Below, piece by piece: positions 1 through 7,780 of a DNA stretch of 64,000 bases. A program made the position numbers and the translations under genes. Source of the stretch: Anaerocolumna sp. MB42-C2. Lineage in GTDB: Bacteria; Bacillota; Clostridia; Lachnospirales; Lachnospiraceae. The notes below the pieces were generated by a model. It did no database searches. It was given only the letters and a program-made list of their open reading frames with translations, and was not told the origin of the DNA. Where the stretch lies: positions 4,365,501-4,429,500 of the forward strand of contig NZ_CP133190.1 of NCBI RefSeq assembly GCF_030913705.1, written 5' to 3'. Position 1 is the first letter of the stretch. Each line of letters opens with the position of its first letter.

Positions 1-13
1 TATAAGATTTCAT
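1..13 (-). CDS. Start of a gene leaving the left edge (partial)
   Basis: Reading the minus strand, an AGGAGG at 29-24 stands 10 nt before an ATG at 13-11, followed by codons for Lys-Ser-Tyr before the window ends. A TATAAT on the minus strand at 47-42 is a plausible -10 box. Only four codons are visible, so the product cannot be named. The gene would be divergent from the ArsR-type regulator at 547. Confidence 0.5.
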
Positions 14-230
14 ATGATTGCATCCTCCTAATATAAGGGTCATTATACAGAAAATTAAAAGATTCAAAAGATTTTTACTTCGTTTTTTCATATTACAAAA
101 ATAACCTCATTTCCGAACTGATATTTCAGATGCCAAGCTTGCGATTGCAGCACTGGCATAAACTCGATTCGTATGACTTTTTAACAAGTTCCATGAAAAC
201 TGTAGGATTATCTCATGAGAAAGACGTAAA

Positions 231-247
231 TTACAAAAAAAATGTAA
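231..247. promoter_or_regulatory. Candidate ArsR-type operator, distal copy
   Basis: TTACA-N7-TGTAA inverted repeat, about 200 bp upstream of the next copy. The preceding bases (GACGTAAATTACA) resemble those before the third copy, which argues that this is a true repeat rather than chance AT richness. Confidence 0.5.
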
Positions 248-432
248 CAAATAAAATACAGTAATTTCCATGGAACTTATTTACTATAAAGTACACGAAA
301 AATAGTTGTAATACAATATAAAACACAACTAAAAAAATATGAAAAATTTGTGCAATATTACTTTGCGAAGTAAAAAAGTATAAATCAATAATGTTAAATA
401 AACGATTTATAGAAAAAATTCCAAAGCTAATA

Positions 433-449
433 TTACATAAAAAATGTAA
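433..449. promoter_or_regulatory. Candidate ArsR-type operator upstream of -35
   Basis: ATTACAT-N5-ATGTAAT, the most perfect of the three copies. It ends 7 nt upstream of the -35 box at 457. Repression or looping from here together with the copy at 507-523 is plausible; the centres are about 75 bp apart. Confidence 0.6.
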
Positions 450-456
450 TAAATAA

Positions 457-485
457 TTGACTACATGAAAACGGTATGCTATATT
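457..485 (+). promoter_or_regulatory. Promoter of the ArsR-fusion/ABC operon
   Basis: TTGACT at 457-462, a 17-bp spacer and TATATT at 480-485, about 60 nt upstream of the TTG start at 547. It sits between two copies of the palindrome. Confidence 0.7.
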
Positions 486-506
486 GAGATTATGAGAGAC
501 GTAAAA

Positions 507-523
507 TTACATAGATATTGTAA
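507..523. promoter_or_regulatory. Candidate ArsR-type operator in the 5' leader
   Basis: TTACA-N7-TGTAA just downstream of the predicted transcription start and about 12 nt before the Shine-Dalgarno sequence. This position suits autorepression. Confidence 0.6.
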
Positions 524-546
524 TAAACAAGAAAGGAGGAGTTTGA

Positions 547-1542
547 TTGAAGATTAAGAAGAAAAGGATTGTCCTTGACTTTGATAACAAAGAAAATATT
601 ATACAAGTTGGAAAAGCGCTGTCATCAGATATAAGACTTGATATTTTAAAATTGTTAATTGACAAGTCTGTAAATATCAGTGAAATAGCAAATACCTTTC
701 AGATTCCCTTATCTTCCGCTGCGCTGCATGTGAAAGTGCTGGAAGAAGCAGGCATGATAACAGCAACGGAACAGCCGGGAGTAAGGGGGGCACAGAAGGT
801 ATGTGGGATTGCCTTTGAAGATATTTATTTCAACGCATTCCGACATAAGATGGGCAGGAATAATAATAAAATTTATCATTTTCCTATGGGAATCGGCAAT
901 TACTATAATTGTCTGGTAAATAAAAACTGCGGGATTATCAGTGAACGTTCTTACCTTGGAGTGGAAGATTCTCCTTATGGCTTTTATGCACAAAACAGAA
1001 ACGAAGCCCAGCTTATCTGGTTTATGTCTGGTTATCTGGAATACCGCTTTCCCAACTATATGCTGAAAAATGGCAAGGCAAAAGAATTATCCTTTTCTTT
1101 TGAAGTCTGCTCGGAAGCACCGGGGTATCAAAATGACTGGCCTTCCGATATAACCGTTTGGGTTAATGACAGGGAAATCGCAACAATTTATTCCAGTGGA
1201 GATTTTGGAGACAGGAGAGGGCACTTAAATCCGGAATGGTGGAGTGATACCATGACACAGTACGGGGTTTTAAAGAATGTCACTGTAAATGGACAAGGCT
1301 GTTTTGAGGATTTAGTCAAGACATCTGACGAAACATTAGATACTCTTAGTATTTATGATGGATACTATATCAGTTTTAAAATCGGAGTAAAGCCCGATGC
1401 TAAAAATCTTGGGGGAATGAATCTGTTCGGAGAAAAATTCGGAGATTTTGCCCAGGGCATTATCATGAGTGTGCAGATGGACAGCAGCGCAGAGGATGAT
1501 CCTGTGGCAGAAACAGAGGTAGATTTAAAGGCATTTAATTAA
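547..1542 (+). CDS. ArsR-family regulator with large C-terminal putative sensor domain
   Basis: The first ~85 residues form an ArsR/SmtB-like winged helix (HTH about 20-85, recognition helix around LSSAALHVKVLEEAGM). Classical ArsR repressors are about 100 residues and sense metals. This protein is 331 and carries some 220 extra residues rich in aromatic and beta-type segments (YGFY, QLIWF.SGY, SEAPGY, GGMNLFG), with no metal-binding cysteine cluster. A paralogue at 47627 keeps the same architecture and motifs. The TTG start is chosen because a strong GGAGGAG lies just before it. It is followed 19 bp later by a sugar-binding lipoprotein gene, so the inferred role is ligand-controlled repression of the importer at 1562-5308. 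The fold of the C-terminal domain is unknown to me. Confidence 0.8.
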   Translation: MKIKKKRIVLDFDNKENIIQVGKALSSDIRLDILKLLIDKSVNISEIANTFQIPLSSAALHVKVLEEAGMITATEQPGVRGAQKVCGIAFEDIYFNAFRHKMGRNNNKIYHFPMGIGNYYNCLVNKNCGIISERSYLGVEDSPYGFYAQNRNEAQLIWFMSGYLEYRFPNYMLKNGKAKELSFSFEVCSEAPGYQNDWPSDITVWVNDREIATIYSSGDFGDRRGHLNPEWWSDTMTQYGVLKNVTVNGQGCFEDLVKTSDETLDTLSIYDGYYISFKIGVKPDAKNLGGMNLFGEKFGDFAQGIIMSVQMDSSAEDDPVAETEVDLKAFN

Positions 1543-1561
1543 TATGAGGAGGAAATAAGTT

Positions 1562-3319
1562 ATGAAAATTAAATTAAAAAAACAGATTTGCTGTTTGCTG
1601 GTTTTTGTATTTGCAGTTACCATGTTTTCGGGCTGCGGCGGCAAGAACAGCAAAGTTACTGGTAGTTCAGATATAAATTCTGCGGCAGAGGTAACGAATG
1701 AAGCGGAACCTGCGGCAACTGCCGAGACCAATACTCTTGCAGCCAATATTGCAGGAAATACGGCACCCACTGATGAAGAAAAAGCTATGGTAAATGATAC
1801 TTTGGAAGATAGCTATCTGGGAGATGTGTTTGATACTAAGATCCCCAATAATTATTCCGCTTACCCCATGGATGCGACTCTGGATGTATGGATGCCGTCT
1901 AATTCTATCCTGGCGTCGGTGTGTGATGATATAAATAAACAAAGAGTCTTTGAACAGGTTGAAAAGTTGACCGGAATTAAGCTTAATTTTATAATACCGC
2001 CATTAGGAGAGGAAACAACGAATTTTAACCTTATGATTGCATCCGGAGAACTTCCTGATATTATTCTGGATGCAGGAAGATATACCGGAGGTATTGCGGC
2101 AGGTGTTGCGGATGGTGCATATCTTCCCCTAAATGATATTATTGAAAAAAATATGCCAAACTATAACGAATGGCGTAACTCTGACGATGAGAGACGTGTA
2201 ACATCGGTTCTGGATGACGGTACCATCGGTGCTGTATACGGCCTGGCACCTTATAACGAATGGTGCTGGTTTGGTACGCTTATAAAGCAGGAAGCTTTGG
2301 ATAAGACAGGATTGGAAGTTCCTGAAACCATTGATGAATGGCATGATTTCTTAGTAGCATGCAAAAACGCCGGGTATAAGGAACCCCTTAACTACGGTTC
2401 TACCTATGGACAGATATTTACAGGTATTTTAAATGGTGCTTACGGTGTATGGGACTGGATGTACGTGGATAAGGACGGGAAAGCAGCCTGGGGCCCTGCT
2501 GCACCGGGTGCAAAAGATTACCTGACTATGATGCAGCAGTGGAATAAGGAAGGGCTTTTTAATAAGGATTGGGCTACAGCAGATTTTAACCAGAGAATGG
2601 CAGAAGCTGCTTCTTCTGATTGTGCAGTTATGATGGATTCACCTGATACTATGTGGGGTTACTGGAAGCAGGATAACAATATTGATTTCGTAGCAGCCTT
2701 AAATCCTGTGCTAAAGAAAGGGGATAAGCCTCAGCAGACCTATCATAATTTCAAATCTGTCGGCAGCATAGCAGCTATAACAACCCAGTGTGATAATGTG
2801 GACGCAGCTTGTGCATTCCTGGATTTTGCTTACACAAAGAAAGGCTGGGAAGTATATAACTACGGTACTTACGGTGATGTTCATTTAGTTGATGACAAGG
2901 GACTGCCTTATTTTCCTGAGAACAGCCTTATGTACAACGATCCCGACGGACAGCCTGCATCCAATCTGATTTGGAAATATCGTATCCATGACTTTGCAGA
3001 TATCCGTGATGAACATAATTCTAACCCTCTTATAACTGCAAAGGGAAGTTATTCCGGAAAGATTCGTGAATTTTGGACTGAAAATACAGATGATTCCATG
3101 ACCATGCCCCCTGTCAGCTTTACATCCGAGGAAAGCTCCAGACAAGGAGAACTTGGGACTGTTCTTTCTACTATGAGAAATGAGTACTTCGCAAAGATTA
3201 TAATGGGCCAGCTTCCTGTCAGTGCCTATGATGAATTCTTAGAAAAAGCAAAAGCCCAGGGTATGGACGAATTTGTTCAGTTATGGCAGAGCGCCCTGGA
3301 GCGTTACAATGCAAGATAA
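1562..3319 (+). CDS. ABC sugar importer, extracellular solute-binding lipoprotein
   Basis: 585-residue CUT1-type binding protein, longer than the usual ~430 and in the size class of the LplA/YtcQ group that pairs with LplB/YtcP permeases. A signal peptide of about 24 residues ends in a lipobox (MFSGC, Cys25), followed by a Ser/Thr/Ala/Glu-rich linker to about residue 75. The conserved SGELPDII motif follows. Strong RBS (GAGGAGG) upstream. It should be anchored outside the membrane and deliver an oligosaccharide to the permeases at 3432 and 4382. The ligand is not predictable from sequence alone; the neighbouring regulator probably senses it or a product. Confidence 0.88.
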   Translation: MKIKLKKQICCLLVFVFAVTMFSGCGGKNSKVTGSSDINSAAEVTNEAEPAATAETNTLAANIAGNTAPTDEEKAMVNDTLEDSYLGDVFDTKIPNNYSAYPMDATLDVWMPSNSILASVCDDINKQRVFEQVEKLTGIKLNFIIPPLGEETTNFNLMIASGELPDIILDAGRYTGGIAAGVADGAYLPLNDIIEKNMPNYNEWRNSDDERRVTSVLDDGTIGAVYGLAPYNEWCWFGTLIKQEALDKTGLEVPETIDEWHDFLVACKNAGYKEPLNYGSTYGQIFTGILNGAYGVWDWMYVDKDGKAAWGPAAPGAKDYLTMMQQWNKEGLFNKDWATADFNQRMAEAASSDCAVMMDSPDTMWGYWKQDNNIDFVAALNPVLKKGDKPQQTYHNFKSVGSIAAITTQCDNVDAACAFLDFAYTKKGWEVYNYGTYGDVHLVDDKGLPYFPENSLMYNDPDGQPASNLIWKYRIHDFADIRDEHNSNPLITAKGSYSGKIREFWTENTDDSMTMPPVSFTSEESSRQGELGTVLSTMRNEYFAKIIMGQLPVSAYDEFLEKAKAQGMDEFVQLWQSALERYNAR

Positions 3320-3353
3320 TCATTAATAATACATAAGATACAGATTCCAAAGT

Positions 3354-3396
3354 GCCGTATCGGGAAACGGCTGTCTTAGTGGCAGCCCCCGGCGGC
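3354..3396 (+). other. GC-rich intergenic hairpin after the binding-protein gene
   Basis: Between the binding-protein gene and its permeases lies a GC-rich patch that can pair as GGCTG (3369-3373) with CAGCC (3383-3387), with alternative GCCG/CGGC pairing. No T-run follows. It probably tunes expression between binding protein and permeases. Confidence 0.4.
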
Positions 3397-3431
3397 TATC
3401 ATTCAGTTTTAAGTAAAACAGGGGGTGCCTC

Positions 3432-4388
3432 TTGGGAAATAAATATGGAAATAAAAAGTTAAAAAGAAAAAGCATACTTACAATGGAAATGATAAGTAAG
3501 GATTTTAAGAAGAACTATTTTGCGTATTTGCTTATTATACCTGTATTAGCCTGGTATATCGTCTTTTGCTATGGCCCTATGTGGGGTATTTCCATAGCTT
3601 TTAAGAATTTTAAACCCCTTCTTGGCTTTTCGAGCAGTCCATGGGTTGGATTTAAGTATTTCAAGGAGTTCTTTACGGGGCCTTATTTTTACAGGACAGT
3701 AAAAAATACTCTTTTATTAAATATATGGGGACTGGCCTTTGGCTTTACCTCACCAATTTTGTTAGCATTACTGCTAAATGAGATACGAGGTAAAGTATTT
3801 AAGAAAACGGTTCAGACGATTACATACATGCCGCATTTTATTTCCCTTGTGGTAATAACCGGCATGATTCATATATTTACGCAGTCGGGAGGAATTATAA
3901 CGCAGGTTGTGGATTTCTTCACAGGGACGGAGCATACCTCTCTTCTTGGGTATCCTGGTATGTTCCGGCCTCTATATACTTTCTCGGGAATATGGCAAAA
4001 TATAGGGTGGGATAGTATTATCTATCTTTCAGCCATGAGTTCCATTGATCCCGGATTGTATGAGGCGGCAGAAATTGACGGCGCAGGAAGACTGAAAAAA
4101 ATGTGGCATATTACTCTGCCTCAGATACAACCTACCATTATTATTCTCTTTATATTTGCCGTGGGTGGGTTAATGGGTTCCAGCCATGAAAAGATTATTT
4201 TGCTGTATAATTCCTTAACCTATGAAACTGCTGATGTGATTGCTTCTTATGTGTACCGGAGAGGTTTGCAGGAGGCAAGCTACAGCTTTGCAACAGCTGT
4301 CGGGTTGGTAAGCTCGGTTATAAACTTTATATTATTATGGGCAACCAATAAGATTTCAAAGAAATATTCGGAGGTAAGTATATGGTAA
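3432..4388 (+). CDS. ABC sugar importer permease, LplB/YtcP-type first subunit
   Basis: 318-residue integral membrane protein with six predicted helices. The EAA loop that contacts the ATPase is present (EAAEIDGAGRLKKMWHITLP), as is the N-terminal YFAYLLIIPVLAWYIVF helix typical of the LplB group. The start is a TTG behind AGGGGGTG; the next in-frame Met is residue 18. It overlaps the second permease by 7 bp, so the two are translationally coupled. It forms the membrane channel with 4382; no ATPase gene is nearby. Confidence 0.87.
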   Translation: MGNKYGNKKLKRKSILTMEMISKDFKKNYFAYLLIIPVLAWYIVFCYGPMWGISIAFKNFKPLLGFSSSPWVGFKYFKEFFTGPYFYRTVKNTLLLNIWGLAFGFTSPILLALLLNEIRGKVFKKTVQTITYMPHFISLVVITGMIHIFTQSGGIITQVVDFFTGTEHTSLLGYPGMFRPLYTFSGIWQNIGWDSIIYLSAMSSIDPGLYEAAEIDGAGRLKKMWHITLPQIQPTIIILFIFAVGGLMGSSHEKIILLYNSLTYETADVIASYVYRRGLQEASYSFATAVGLVSSVINFILLWATNKISKKYSEVSIW

Positions 4389-5308
4389 AGGAAAAGGAAA
4401 AACACTCTATAGGCAGATGGAAGTTTACCAATGTTACCTTTAACATTTTCAATTATGTGTTTCTGACATTTTTAACTCTTATTTGCTTATATCCGATTCT
4501 GCATATAGTTTTTGCCTCCGTCAGCAATCCCAACGAGCTGATGATGCACAAGGGAATTCTTTTACGGCCTCTTGGCTTTACATTAAATGGATATAAGCTT
4601 GTATTTAAGGATAACAGTATTTTTACAGGGTTTCTCAATACAGGTGTGTATGTCGGACTGGGAACCTTAGTCAATATGATGATAACTATTATGGGTGCTT
4701 ATACCCTTTCCAGAAAGGATCTTTTGTGGAAAGCTCCAATTATGATTGTTATTACGATAACGATGTTTTTCGGAGGCGGGCTGGTTCCCTGGTTTCTTCT
4801 GATGAAACAGATAGGATTATATAACAATGCGATGGCAATGATTCTCCCAACAGCACTTAACACCTGGAACATGATTATTCTTCGTACAGGTTTTCAGTCC
4901 GTTCCGGTGGAACTGGAGGAAGCAGCTGTAATGGACGGTGCCACACAGGTTAAAATACTGTTAAAGGTAATAATTCCTCTGTCAAAGCCGGTACTTGCTG
5001 TAATCCTTCTGTATTATCTGGTTGGTAACTGGAATTCCTGGTTTAATGCCATGGTTTTATTAAAGGATAGAGGGCTCTATCCCTTACAGCTTTTGTTAAA
5101 GGAGATTCTGGTAACAAATGACTCTTCAACGGCGACGGTAGGAAGCGCAGGAGGTATAGCTATCAGTAATGTTCAGGGAGCTACAGCCTATCGTGAACTG
5201 GTGAAATACTGCGTTATTGTAGTAGCTACGGCGCCAATATTGGTTGTATACCCCTTTCTTCAGAAATATTTTGTAAAGGGTGTCTATGTTGGTTCTATTA
5301 AGGGATAA
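4382..5308 (+). CDS. ABC sugar importer permease, YtcP-type second subunit
   Basis: 308 residues, six predicted membrane helices, EAA loop EAAVMDGATQVKILLKVIIP, and the C-terminal QKYFVKGVYVGSIKG ending typical of this permease family. GGAGG lies 7 nt before the ATG, inside the previous gene. Last gene of the 547-5308 operon. Confidence 0.87.
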   Translation: MVKEKEKHSIGRWKFTNVTFNIFNYVFLTFLTLICLYPILHIVFASVSNPNELMMHKGILLRPLGFTLNGYKLVFKDNSIFTGFLNTGVYVGLGTLVNMMITIMGAYTLSRKDLLWKAPIMIVITITMFFGGGLVPWFLLMKQIGLYNNAMAMILPTALNTWNMIILRTGFQSVPVELEEAAVMDGATQVKILLKVIIPLSKPVLAVILLYYLVGNWNSWFNAMVLLKDRGLYPLQLLLKEILVTNDSSTATVGSAGGIAISNVQGATAYRELVKYCVIVVATAPILVVYPFLQKYFVKGVYVGSIKG

Positions 5309-5328
5309 CAGAGAACATATTTTTCTAT

Positions 5329-5364
5329 ATAATGAGATACAAACAAGGGTTTGTATCTCATTAT
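5329..5364 (+). terminator. Perfect 16-bp hairpin ending the first importer operon
   Basis: Two 16-base arms (5329-5344 and 5349-5364) pair perfectly around a 4-nt loop, 20 nt after the permease stop. No long T-run follows, so it may act as a 3'-end stabiliser or a weak terminator, possibly serving the convergent gene at 5408 too. Confidence 0.6.
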
Positions 5365-5407
5365 GGAAGAAAGCTAATAGGGATAGTAAATATCTGCATA
5401 TTCTCTC

Positions 5408-5962
5408 TTACGTATCTTCCCCGACATCTTCCATAGTCTTTAGAAATTTATCATATTCTCTGACTTTTTTTTCTTTGATTATTATTTCATAAAGATAAGA
5501 AAAGGCTAACAGCATGATAAACAAAGAGATTATTTCTTTTACGAAACCAGTATTTTTATAAAAGCTTTTACCATCAATATAGAAAGAAAACAAACAGTTC
5601 AGAATAGATATACTAATGGATAAAACAACAGAATCTTTAAAATATTGTATCAAGCGTTTTTTCTTACCCTCTTTTGAAACTTCAAGATTCAGCGATTTTC
5701 CTCGGATAGAAACGGGTATTTCCGGACTATAATCCTTATTTGATTTTAAAGAAATTAAATAGGTAACGGTTATCAGAATAAGTAATACTACATCAGAGTA
5801 AGCGGATTCAAAGCTTTTCGTCAGGACGATTTTATAGAGCATTATAATAATCAAATAAATATAGGTAAGATATAAAGTTATACTTGCTGCCTTTCCTACG
5901 GTTACAATCGTTCTTTCATCACCTCGTGAAGCAAAATTTTCAATATACTTATTAATTTTCAT
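5408..5962 (-). CDS. Small membrane protein paired with XRE regulator
   Basis: 184 residues with about four hydrophobic segments (residues ~25-50, 57-75, 108-130, 140-160) and charged cytoplasmic stretches. It is translated directly after the XRE regulator at 5963: the stop codon and this ATG abut, and GGGAGG lies inside the end of the regulator gene. This regulator-plus-membrane-protein layout is common in Firmicutes; the function is unknown. It resembles small DUF6773-like proteins in size and neighbourhood, but I cannot confirm the family. Confidence 0.7.
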   Translation of the reverse strand: MKINKYIENFASRGDERTIVTVGKAASITLYLTYIYLIIIMLYKIVLTKSFESAYSDVVLLILITVTYLISLKSNKDYSPEIPVSIRGKSLNLEVSKEGKKKRLIQYFKDSVVLSISISILNCLFSFYIDGKSFYKNTGFVKEIISLFIMLLAFSYLYEIIIKEKKVREYDKFLKTMEDVGEDT

Positions 5963-6163
5963 TTAGTTATTATCCTCCCAGAATAAATCGTTTAGTGTTT
6001 TGTTTAATTTCAAACAAATGGCAATACATAACTTTAATGTTGGGTTGTAATCTCCGGACTCGATCATACTGATTGTCTGTCTCGTTACACCAACGGCTTT
6101 TGCCAGATCATCCTGTGTCATATCATATTCAATTCTGGCAATTTTCATTTTTTTATTTTTCAT
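5963..6163 (-). CDS. Small XRE-family HTH repressor
   Basis: 66 residues, almost entirely one helix-turn-helix (MTQDDLAKAVGVTRQTISMI, residues ~14-33), ending in the LNDLFWED tail typical of YozG/XRE mini-regulators. First gene of a two-gene minus-strand operon with the membrane protein at 5408. It probably represses its own promoter, where two near-repeats of CTCCATTGA lie at about 6191-6213. Confidence 0.85.
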   Translation of the reverse strand: MKNKKMKIARIEYDMTQDDLAKAVGVTRQTISMIESGDYNPTLKLCIAICLKLNKTLNDLFWEDNN

Positions 6164-6226
6164 ATATTAAGTTTCGCCCCATTCAATTCAAACTCCATTG
6201 AGTCTCCATTGACTCACTACGTATAA

Positions 6227-6255
6227 ATAGTATATTATTTTTATACAATTGTCAA
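6227..6255 (-). promoter_or_regulatory. Promoter of the XRE/membrane-protein pair
   Basis: On the minus strand TTGACA (6255-6250), a 17-bp spacer and TACTAT (6232-6227). A perfect palindrome TTGTCAAATATATTTGACAA at 6249-6268 overlaps the -35. Repeated CTCCATTGA units lie between the promoter and the gene. Confidence 0.65.
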
Positions 6256-6325
6256 ATATATTTGACAAAATTCCATTTTTAACTGAATGAATACCAATCT
6301 TTTTGTAAGACAAATAAAAAAATTA

Positions 6326-6354
6326 TTGACAATGTGAATGAAAAATAATATTAT
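6326..6354 (+). promoter_or_regulatory. Promoter of the LacI regulator gene
   Basis: TTGACA (6326-6331), 17-bp spacer, TATTAT (6349-6354), followed at once by a LacI-type operator. Confidence 0.8.
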
Positions 6355-6364
6355 AGTTTTAAAA

Positions 6365-6376
6365 GAAACCGGTTTC
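6365..6376. promoter_or_regulatory. LacI-family operator (autoregulatory)
   Basis: Perfect 12-bp palindrome GAAACCGGTTTC with a central CG, at about +4 to +15 of the predicted transcript. The same sequence, extended to 14 bp, recurs at 7417-7430 before the MalQ-GlgP fusion gene. Confidence 0.8.
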
Positions 6377-6388
6377 CGGGAGGTAATT

Positions 6389-7384
6389 ATGGCATCGATA
6401 AATGACGTGGCGAGAAAAGCCGGTGTGGCAAAATCAACGGTATCCAAAGTTTTAAATAATTATCAGTTAGTCAGTGAAGAGACGAAAGCTAAGGTTGAAG
6501 CAGCCGTATTGGAATTGGGTTATGTGCCGAATTCTGTTGCTGTTTCACTGTCCAGGAAGGAATTCAACAGAGTTGGGCTTATTGTAGATATTCGGCATAA
6601 TAGTCAGTTCATTGACGAAATAGATATGCAATATCTAACAGGAGCATTTGAAATGTCAAAAGAATACCAGATTGAGGTAGTCACTTTTTTCAGCTCTCAG
6701 TTTGACAGCATGACAGCAAAGCAGGTGGTTTCTTATTTAAAAGCTCAAAGGATTAATTGTCTGATTATCTATAATTTATCCATAGAGAATCAGAATTTAG
6801 TTAAATTAATAGAGAAGCAGGAATTTTATTGTGTTTTAGTGGATTCTCCGATCGTGAATGAAAAAACCTCCTCCGTATCCATTGACCATTTTACGGCTCA
6901 GTATGATGTAGCAAAAAAAACAATCGAAGAAAACGAATATAAACGTAAAGTGTTATATATAGCAGGAGGTAAGGGCAGTTATATAACAGATCAAAGATTA
7001 GCGGCCATAAAAAAACTTAAGGATGAGTTGCACTTTGAGTTGATTGTGAAATATGGTGATTTTAATGAGTTTAAAGCCAGGGAGATTATCTTTAAATGGG
7101 CAGAAAAAGCTGATATTATAGTGTGTGCCTCGGATATGATGGCAATTGGTGCAGTGTTTGCTCTCACTGAGATGGATATCTTCCGTCCGGTATGCGGATT
7201 TGACGGAATACCGCTTATGGGATATACAAAAATAGCTATGAATACAATCAGGCAGAATTTTTTTGAGAAGTCAAAACGGGCTTTTTACGAGCTAAAAAAG
7301 CTTCTGGATGGAGAAAAGGGTCAGCATATAGAGATGCCCTATGAAATATGCAGAGTGGACTATATTGATGTCATTCAAAAATGA
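6389..7384 (+). CDS. LacI-family transcriptional regulator
   Basis: Starts at ATG 6389 (ASINDVARKAGVAKSTVSKV) behind GGGAGG. An upstream in-frame ATG at 6338 would place coding sequence across the operator and lacks an RBS. 331 residues: LacI HTH at 3-25, hinge helix with NSVAVSLS about 45-60, then a periplasmic-binding-protein-like sensor domain. The gene is flanked by two identical operators, one in its own leader and one 33 bp after its stop, so it should control itself and the alpha-glucan enzyme at 7781. The inducer is probably a maltodextrin-derived sugar. Confidence 0.9.
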   Translation: MASINDVARKAGVAKSTVSKVLNNYQLVSEETKAKVEAAVLELGYVPNSVAVSLSRKEFNRVGLIVDIRHNSQFIDEIDMQYLTGAFEMSKEYQIEVVTFFSSQFDSMTAKQVVSYLKAQRINCLIIYNLSIENQNLVKLIEKQEFYCVLVDSPIVNEKTSSVSIDHFTAQYDVAKKTIEENEYKRKVLYIAGGKGSYITDQRLAAIKKLKDELHFELIVKYGDFNEFKAREIIFKWAEKADIIVCASDMMAIGAVFALTEMDIFRPVCGFDGIPLMGYTKIAMNTIRQNFFEKSKRAFYELKKLLDGEKGQHIEMPYEICRVDYIDVIQK

Positions 7385-7416
7385 AACGGATGAGGTTTAT
7401 TTTTTTAAGTCTTTCC

Positions 7417-7430
7417 GGAAACCGGTTTCC
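7417..7430. promoter_or_regulatory. LacI-family operator upstream of the MalQ-GlgP gene
   Basis: Perfect 14-bp palindrome GGAAACCGGTTTCC; the central 12 bp match the operator at 6365. It lies 33 bp after the LacI gene and about 350 bp before the enzyme start. No clear -35/-10 pair could be assigned nearby. Confidence 0.75.
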
Positions 7431-7656
7431 TAATTCTCAGATATTAAACCAATAAATAAGGTTTAACATATAAAAGGAATAATATAAAAAATTGAAAAAG
7501 GAGGTATTCGTTTTAAAATAAATAGTGCGAATAGTCTTATAAAAGAAGCTGTTAAAATGTGCTGTTTAAACGCAGTGCATAAATTTTATGTTCGAATGAG
7601 AATATCAAAAAATATACTACAAATTTTATGCCGAATAAGCTGCATTTCAAAACGTC
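7431..7656 (+). other. Long AT-rich leader without a supported gene
   Basis: Contains a Shine-Dalgarno-like AAGGAGG at 7499-7505 with no normal start codon at the right distance. A 75-codon frame from ATG 7557 ends at 7784 and overlaps the next start by ATGA, but its protein looks random and the DNA overlaps the conserved leader, so I do not call a gene. Confidence 0.45.
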
Positions 7657-7780
7657 AGGTTGATAGAAAATATGAATTTAGAAAGGGCCACGATACACTT
7701 CTTTCAACCTACAAAACTAGTTCGATTTTTATAAGTGGCGGTACCGCAAGTATGTTTGCGGCACAAAGTGGATGTAAATT
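7657..7780 (+). ncRNA. Two-hairpin leader shared with the 43.2-kb gene
   Basis: An outer stem GGTTGA.AG / CTTTCAACC (7658-7666 with 7701-7709) is followed by a GTGGCGGTACCGCA segment. A second hairpin CCGCAA / TTGCGG (7744-7749 with 7756-7761) lies immediately before the ribosome binding site GTGGA. The same order and similar sequence appear at 43160-43267, but the second stem has different bases that still pair and there is a 1-nt length change, so conservation is at RNA rather than protein level. Identity with a known riboswitch class was not recognised. Confidence 0.5.

Larger units (their letters stand above)
14..546. other. Divergent regulatory region with three palindromes
   Basis: No gene is visible here. 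The stretch holds three copies of TTACA-N7-TGTAA (231-247, 433-449, 507-523), a good promoter for the 547 gene, and an outer 10-bp inverted repeat AAGTTCCATG / CATGGAACTT at 186-195 and 269-278 around the first palindrome. A minus-strand -10 box lies at 47-42. The layout suggests complex control of the divergent genes. Confidence 0.6.

Noticed and set aside
466..479. TGAAAACGGTATGC as a cre site between -35 and -10 of the 547 promoter
   Set aside because: It misses two conserved 3' positions of the cre consensus and is not palindromic enough to call.
6338..6388. Upstream ATG of the first LacI gene
   Set aside because: It would place coding sequence across the operator, lacks an RBS and adds residues not found in LacI proteins; ATG 6389 has GGGAGG and begins at the HTH.
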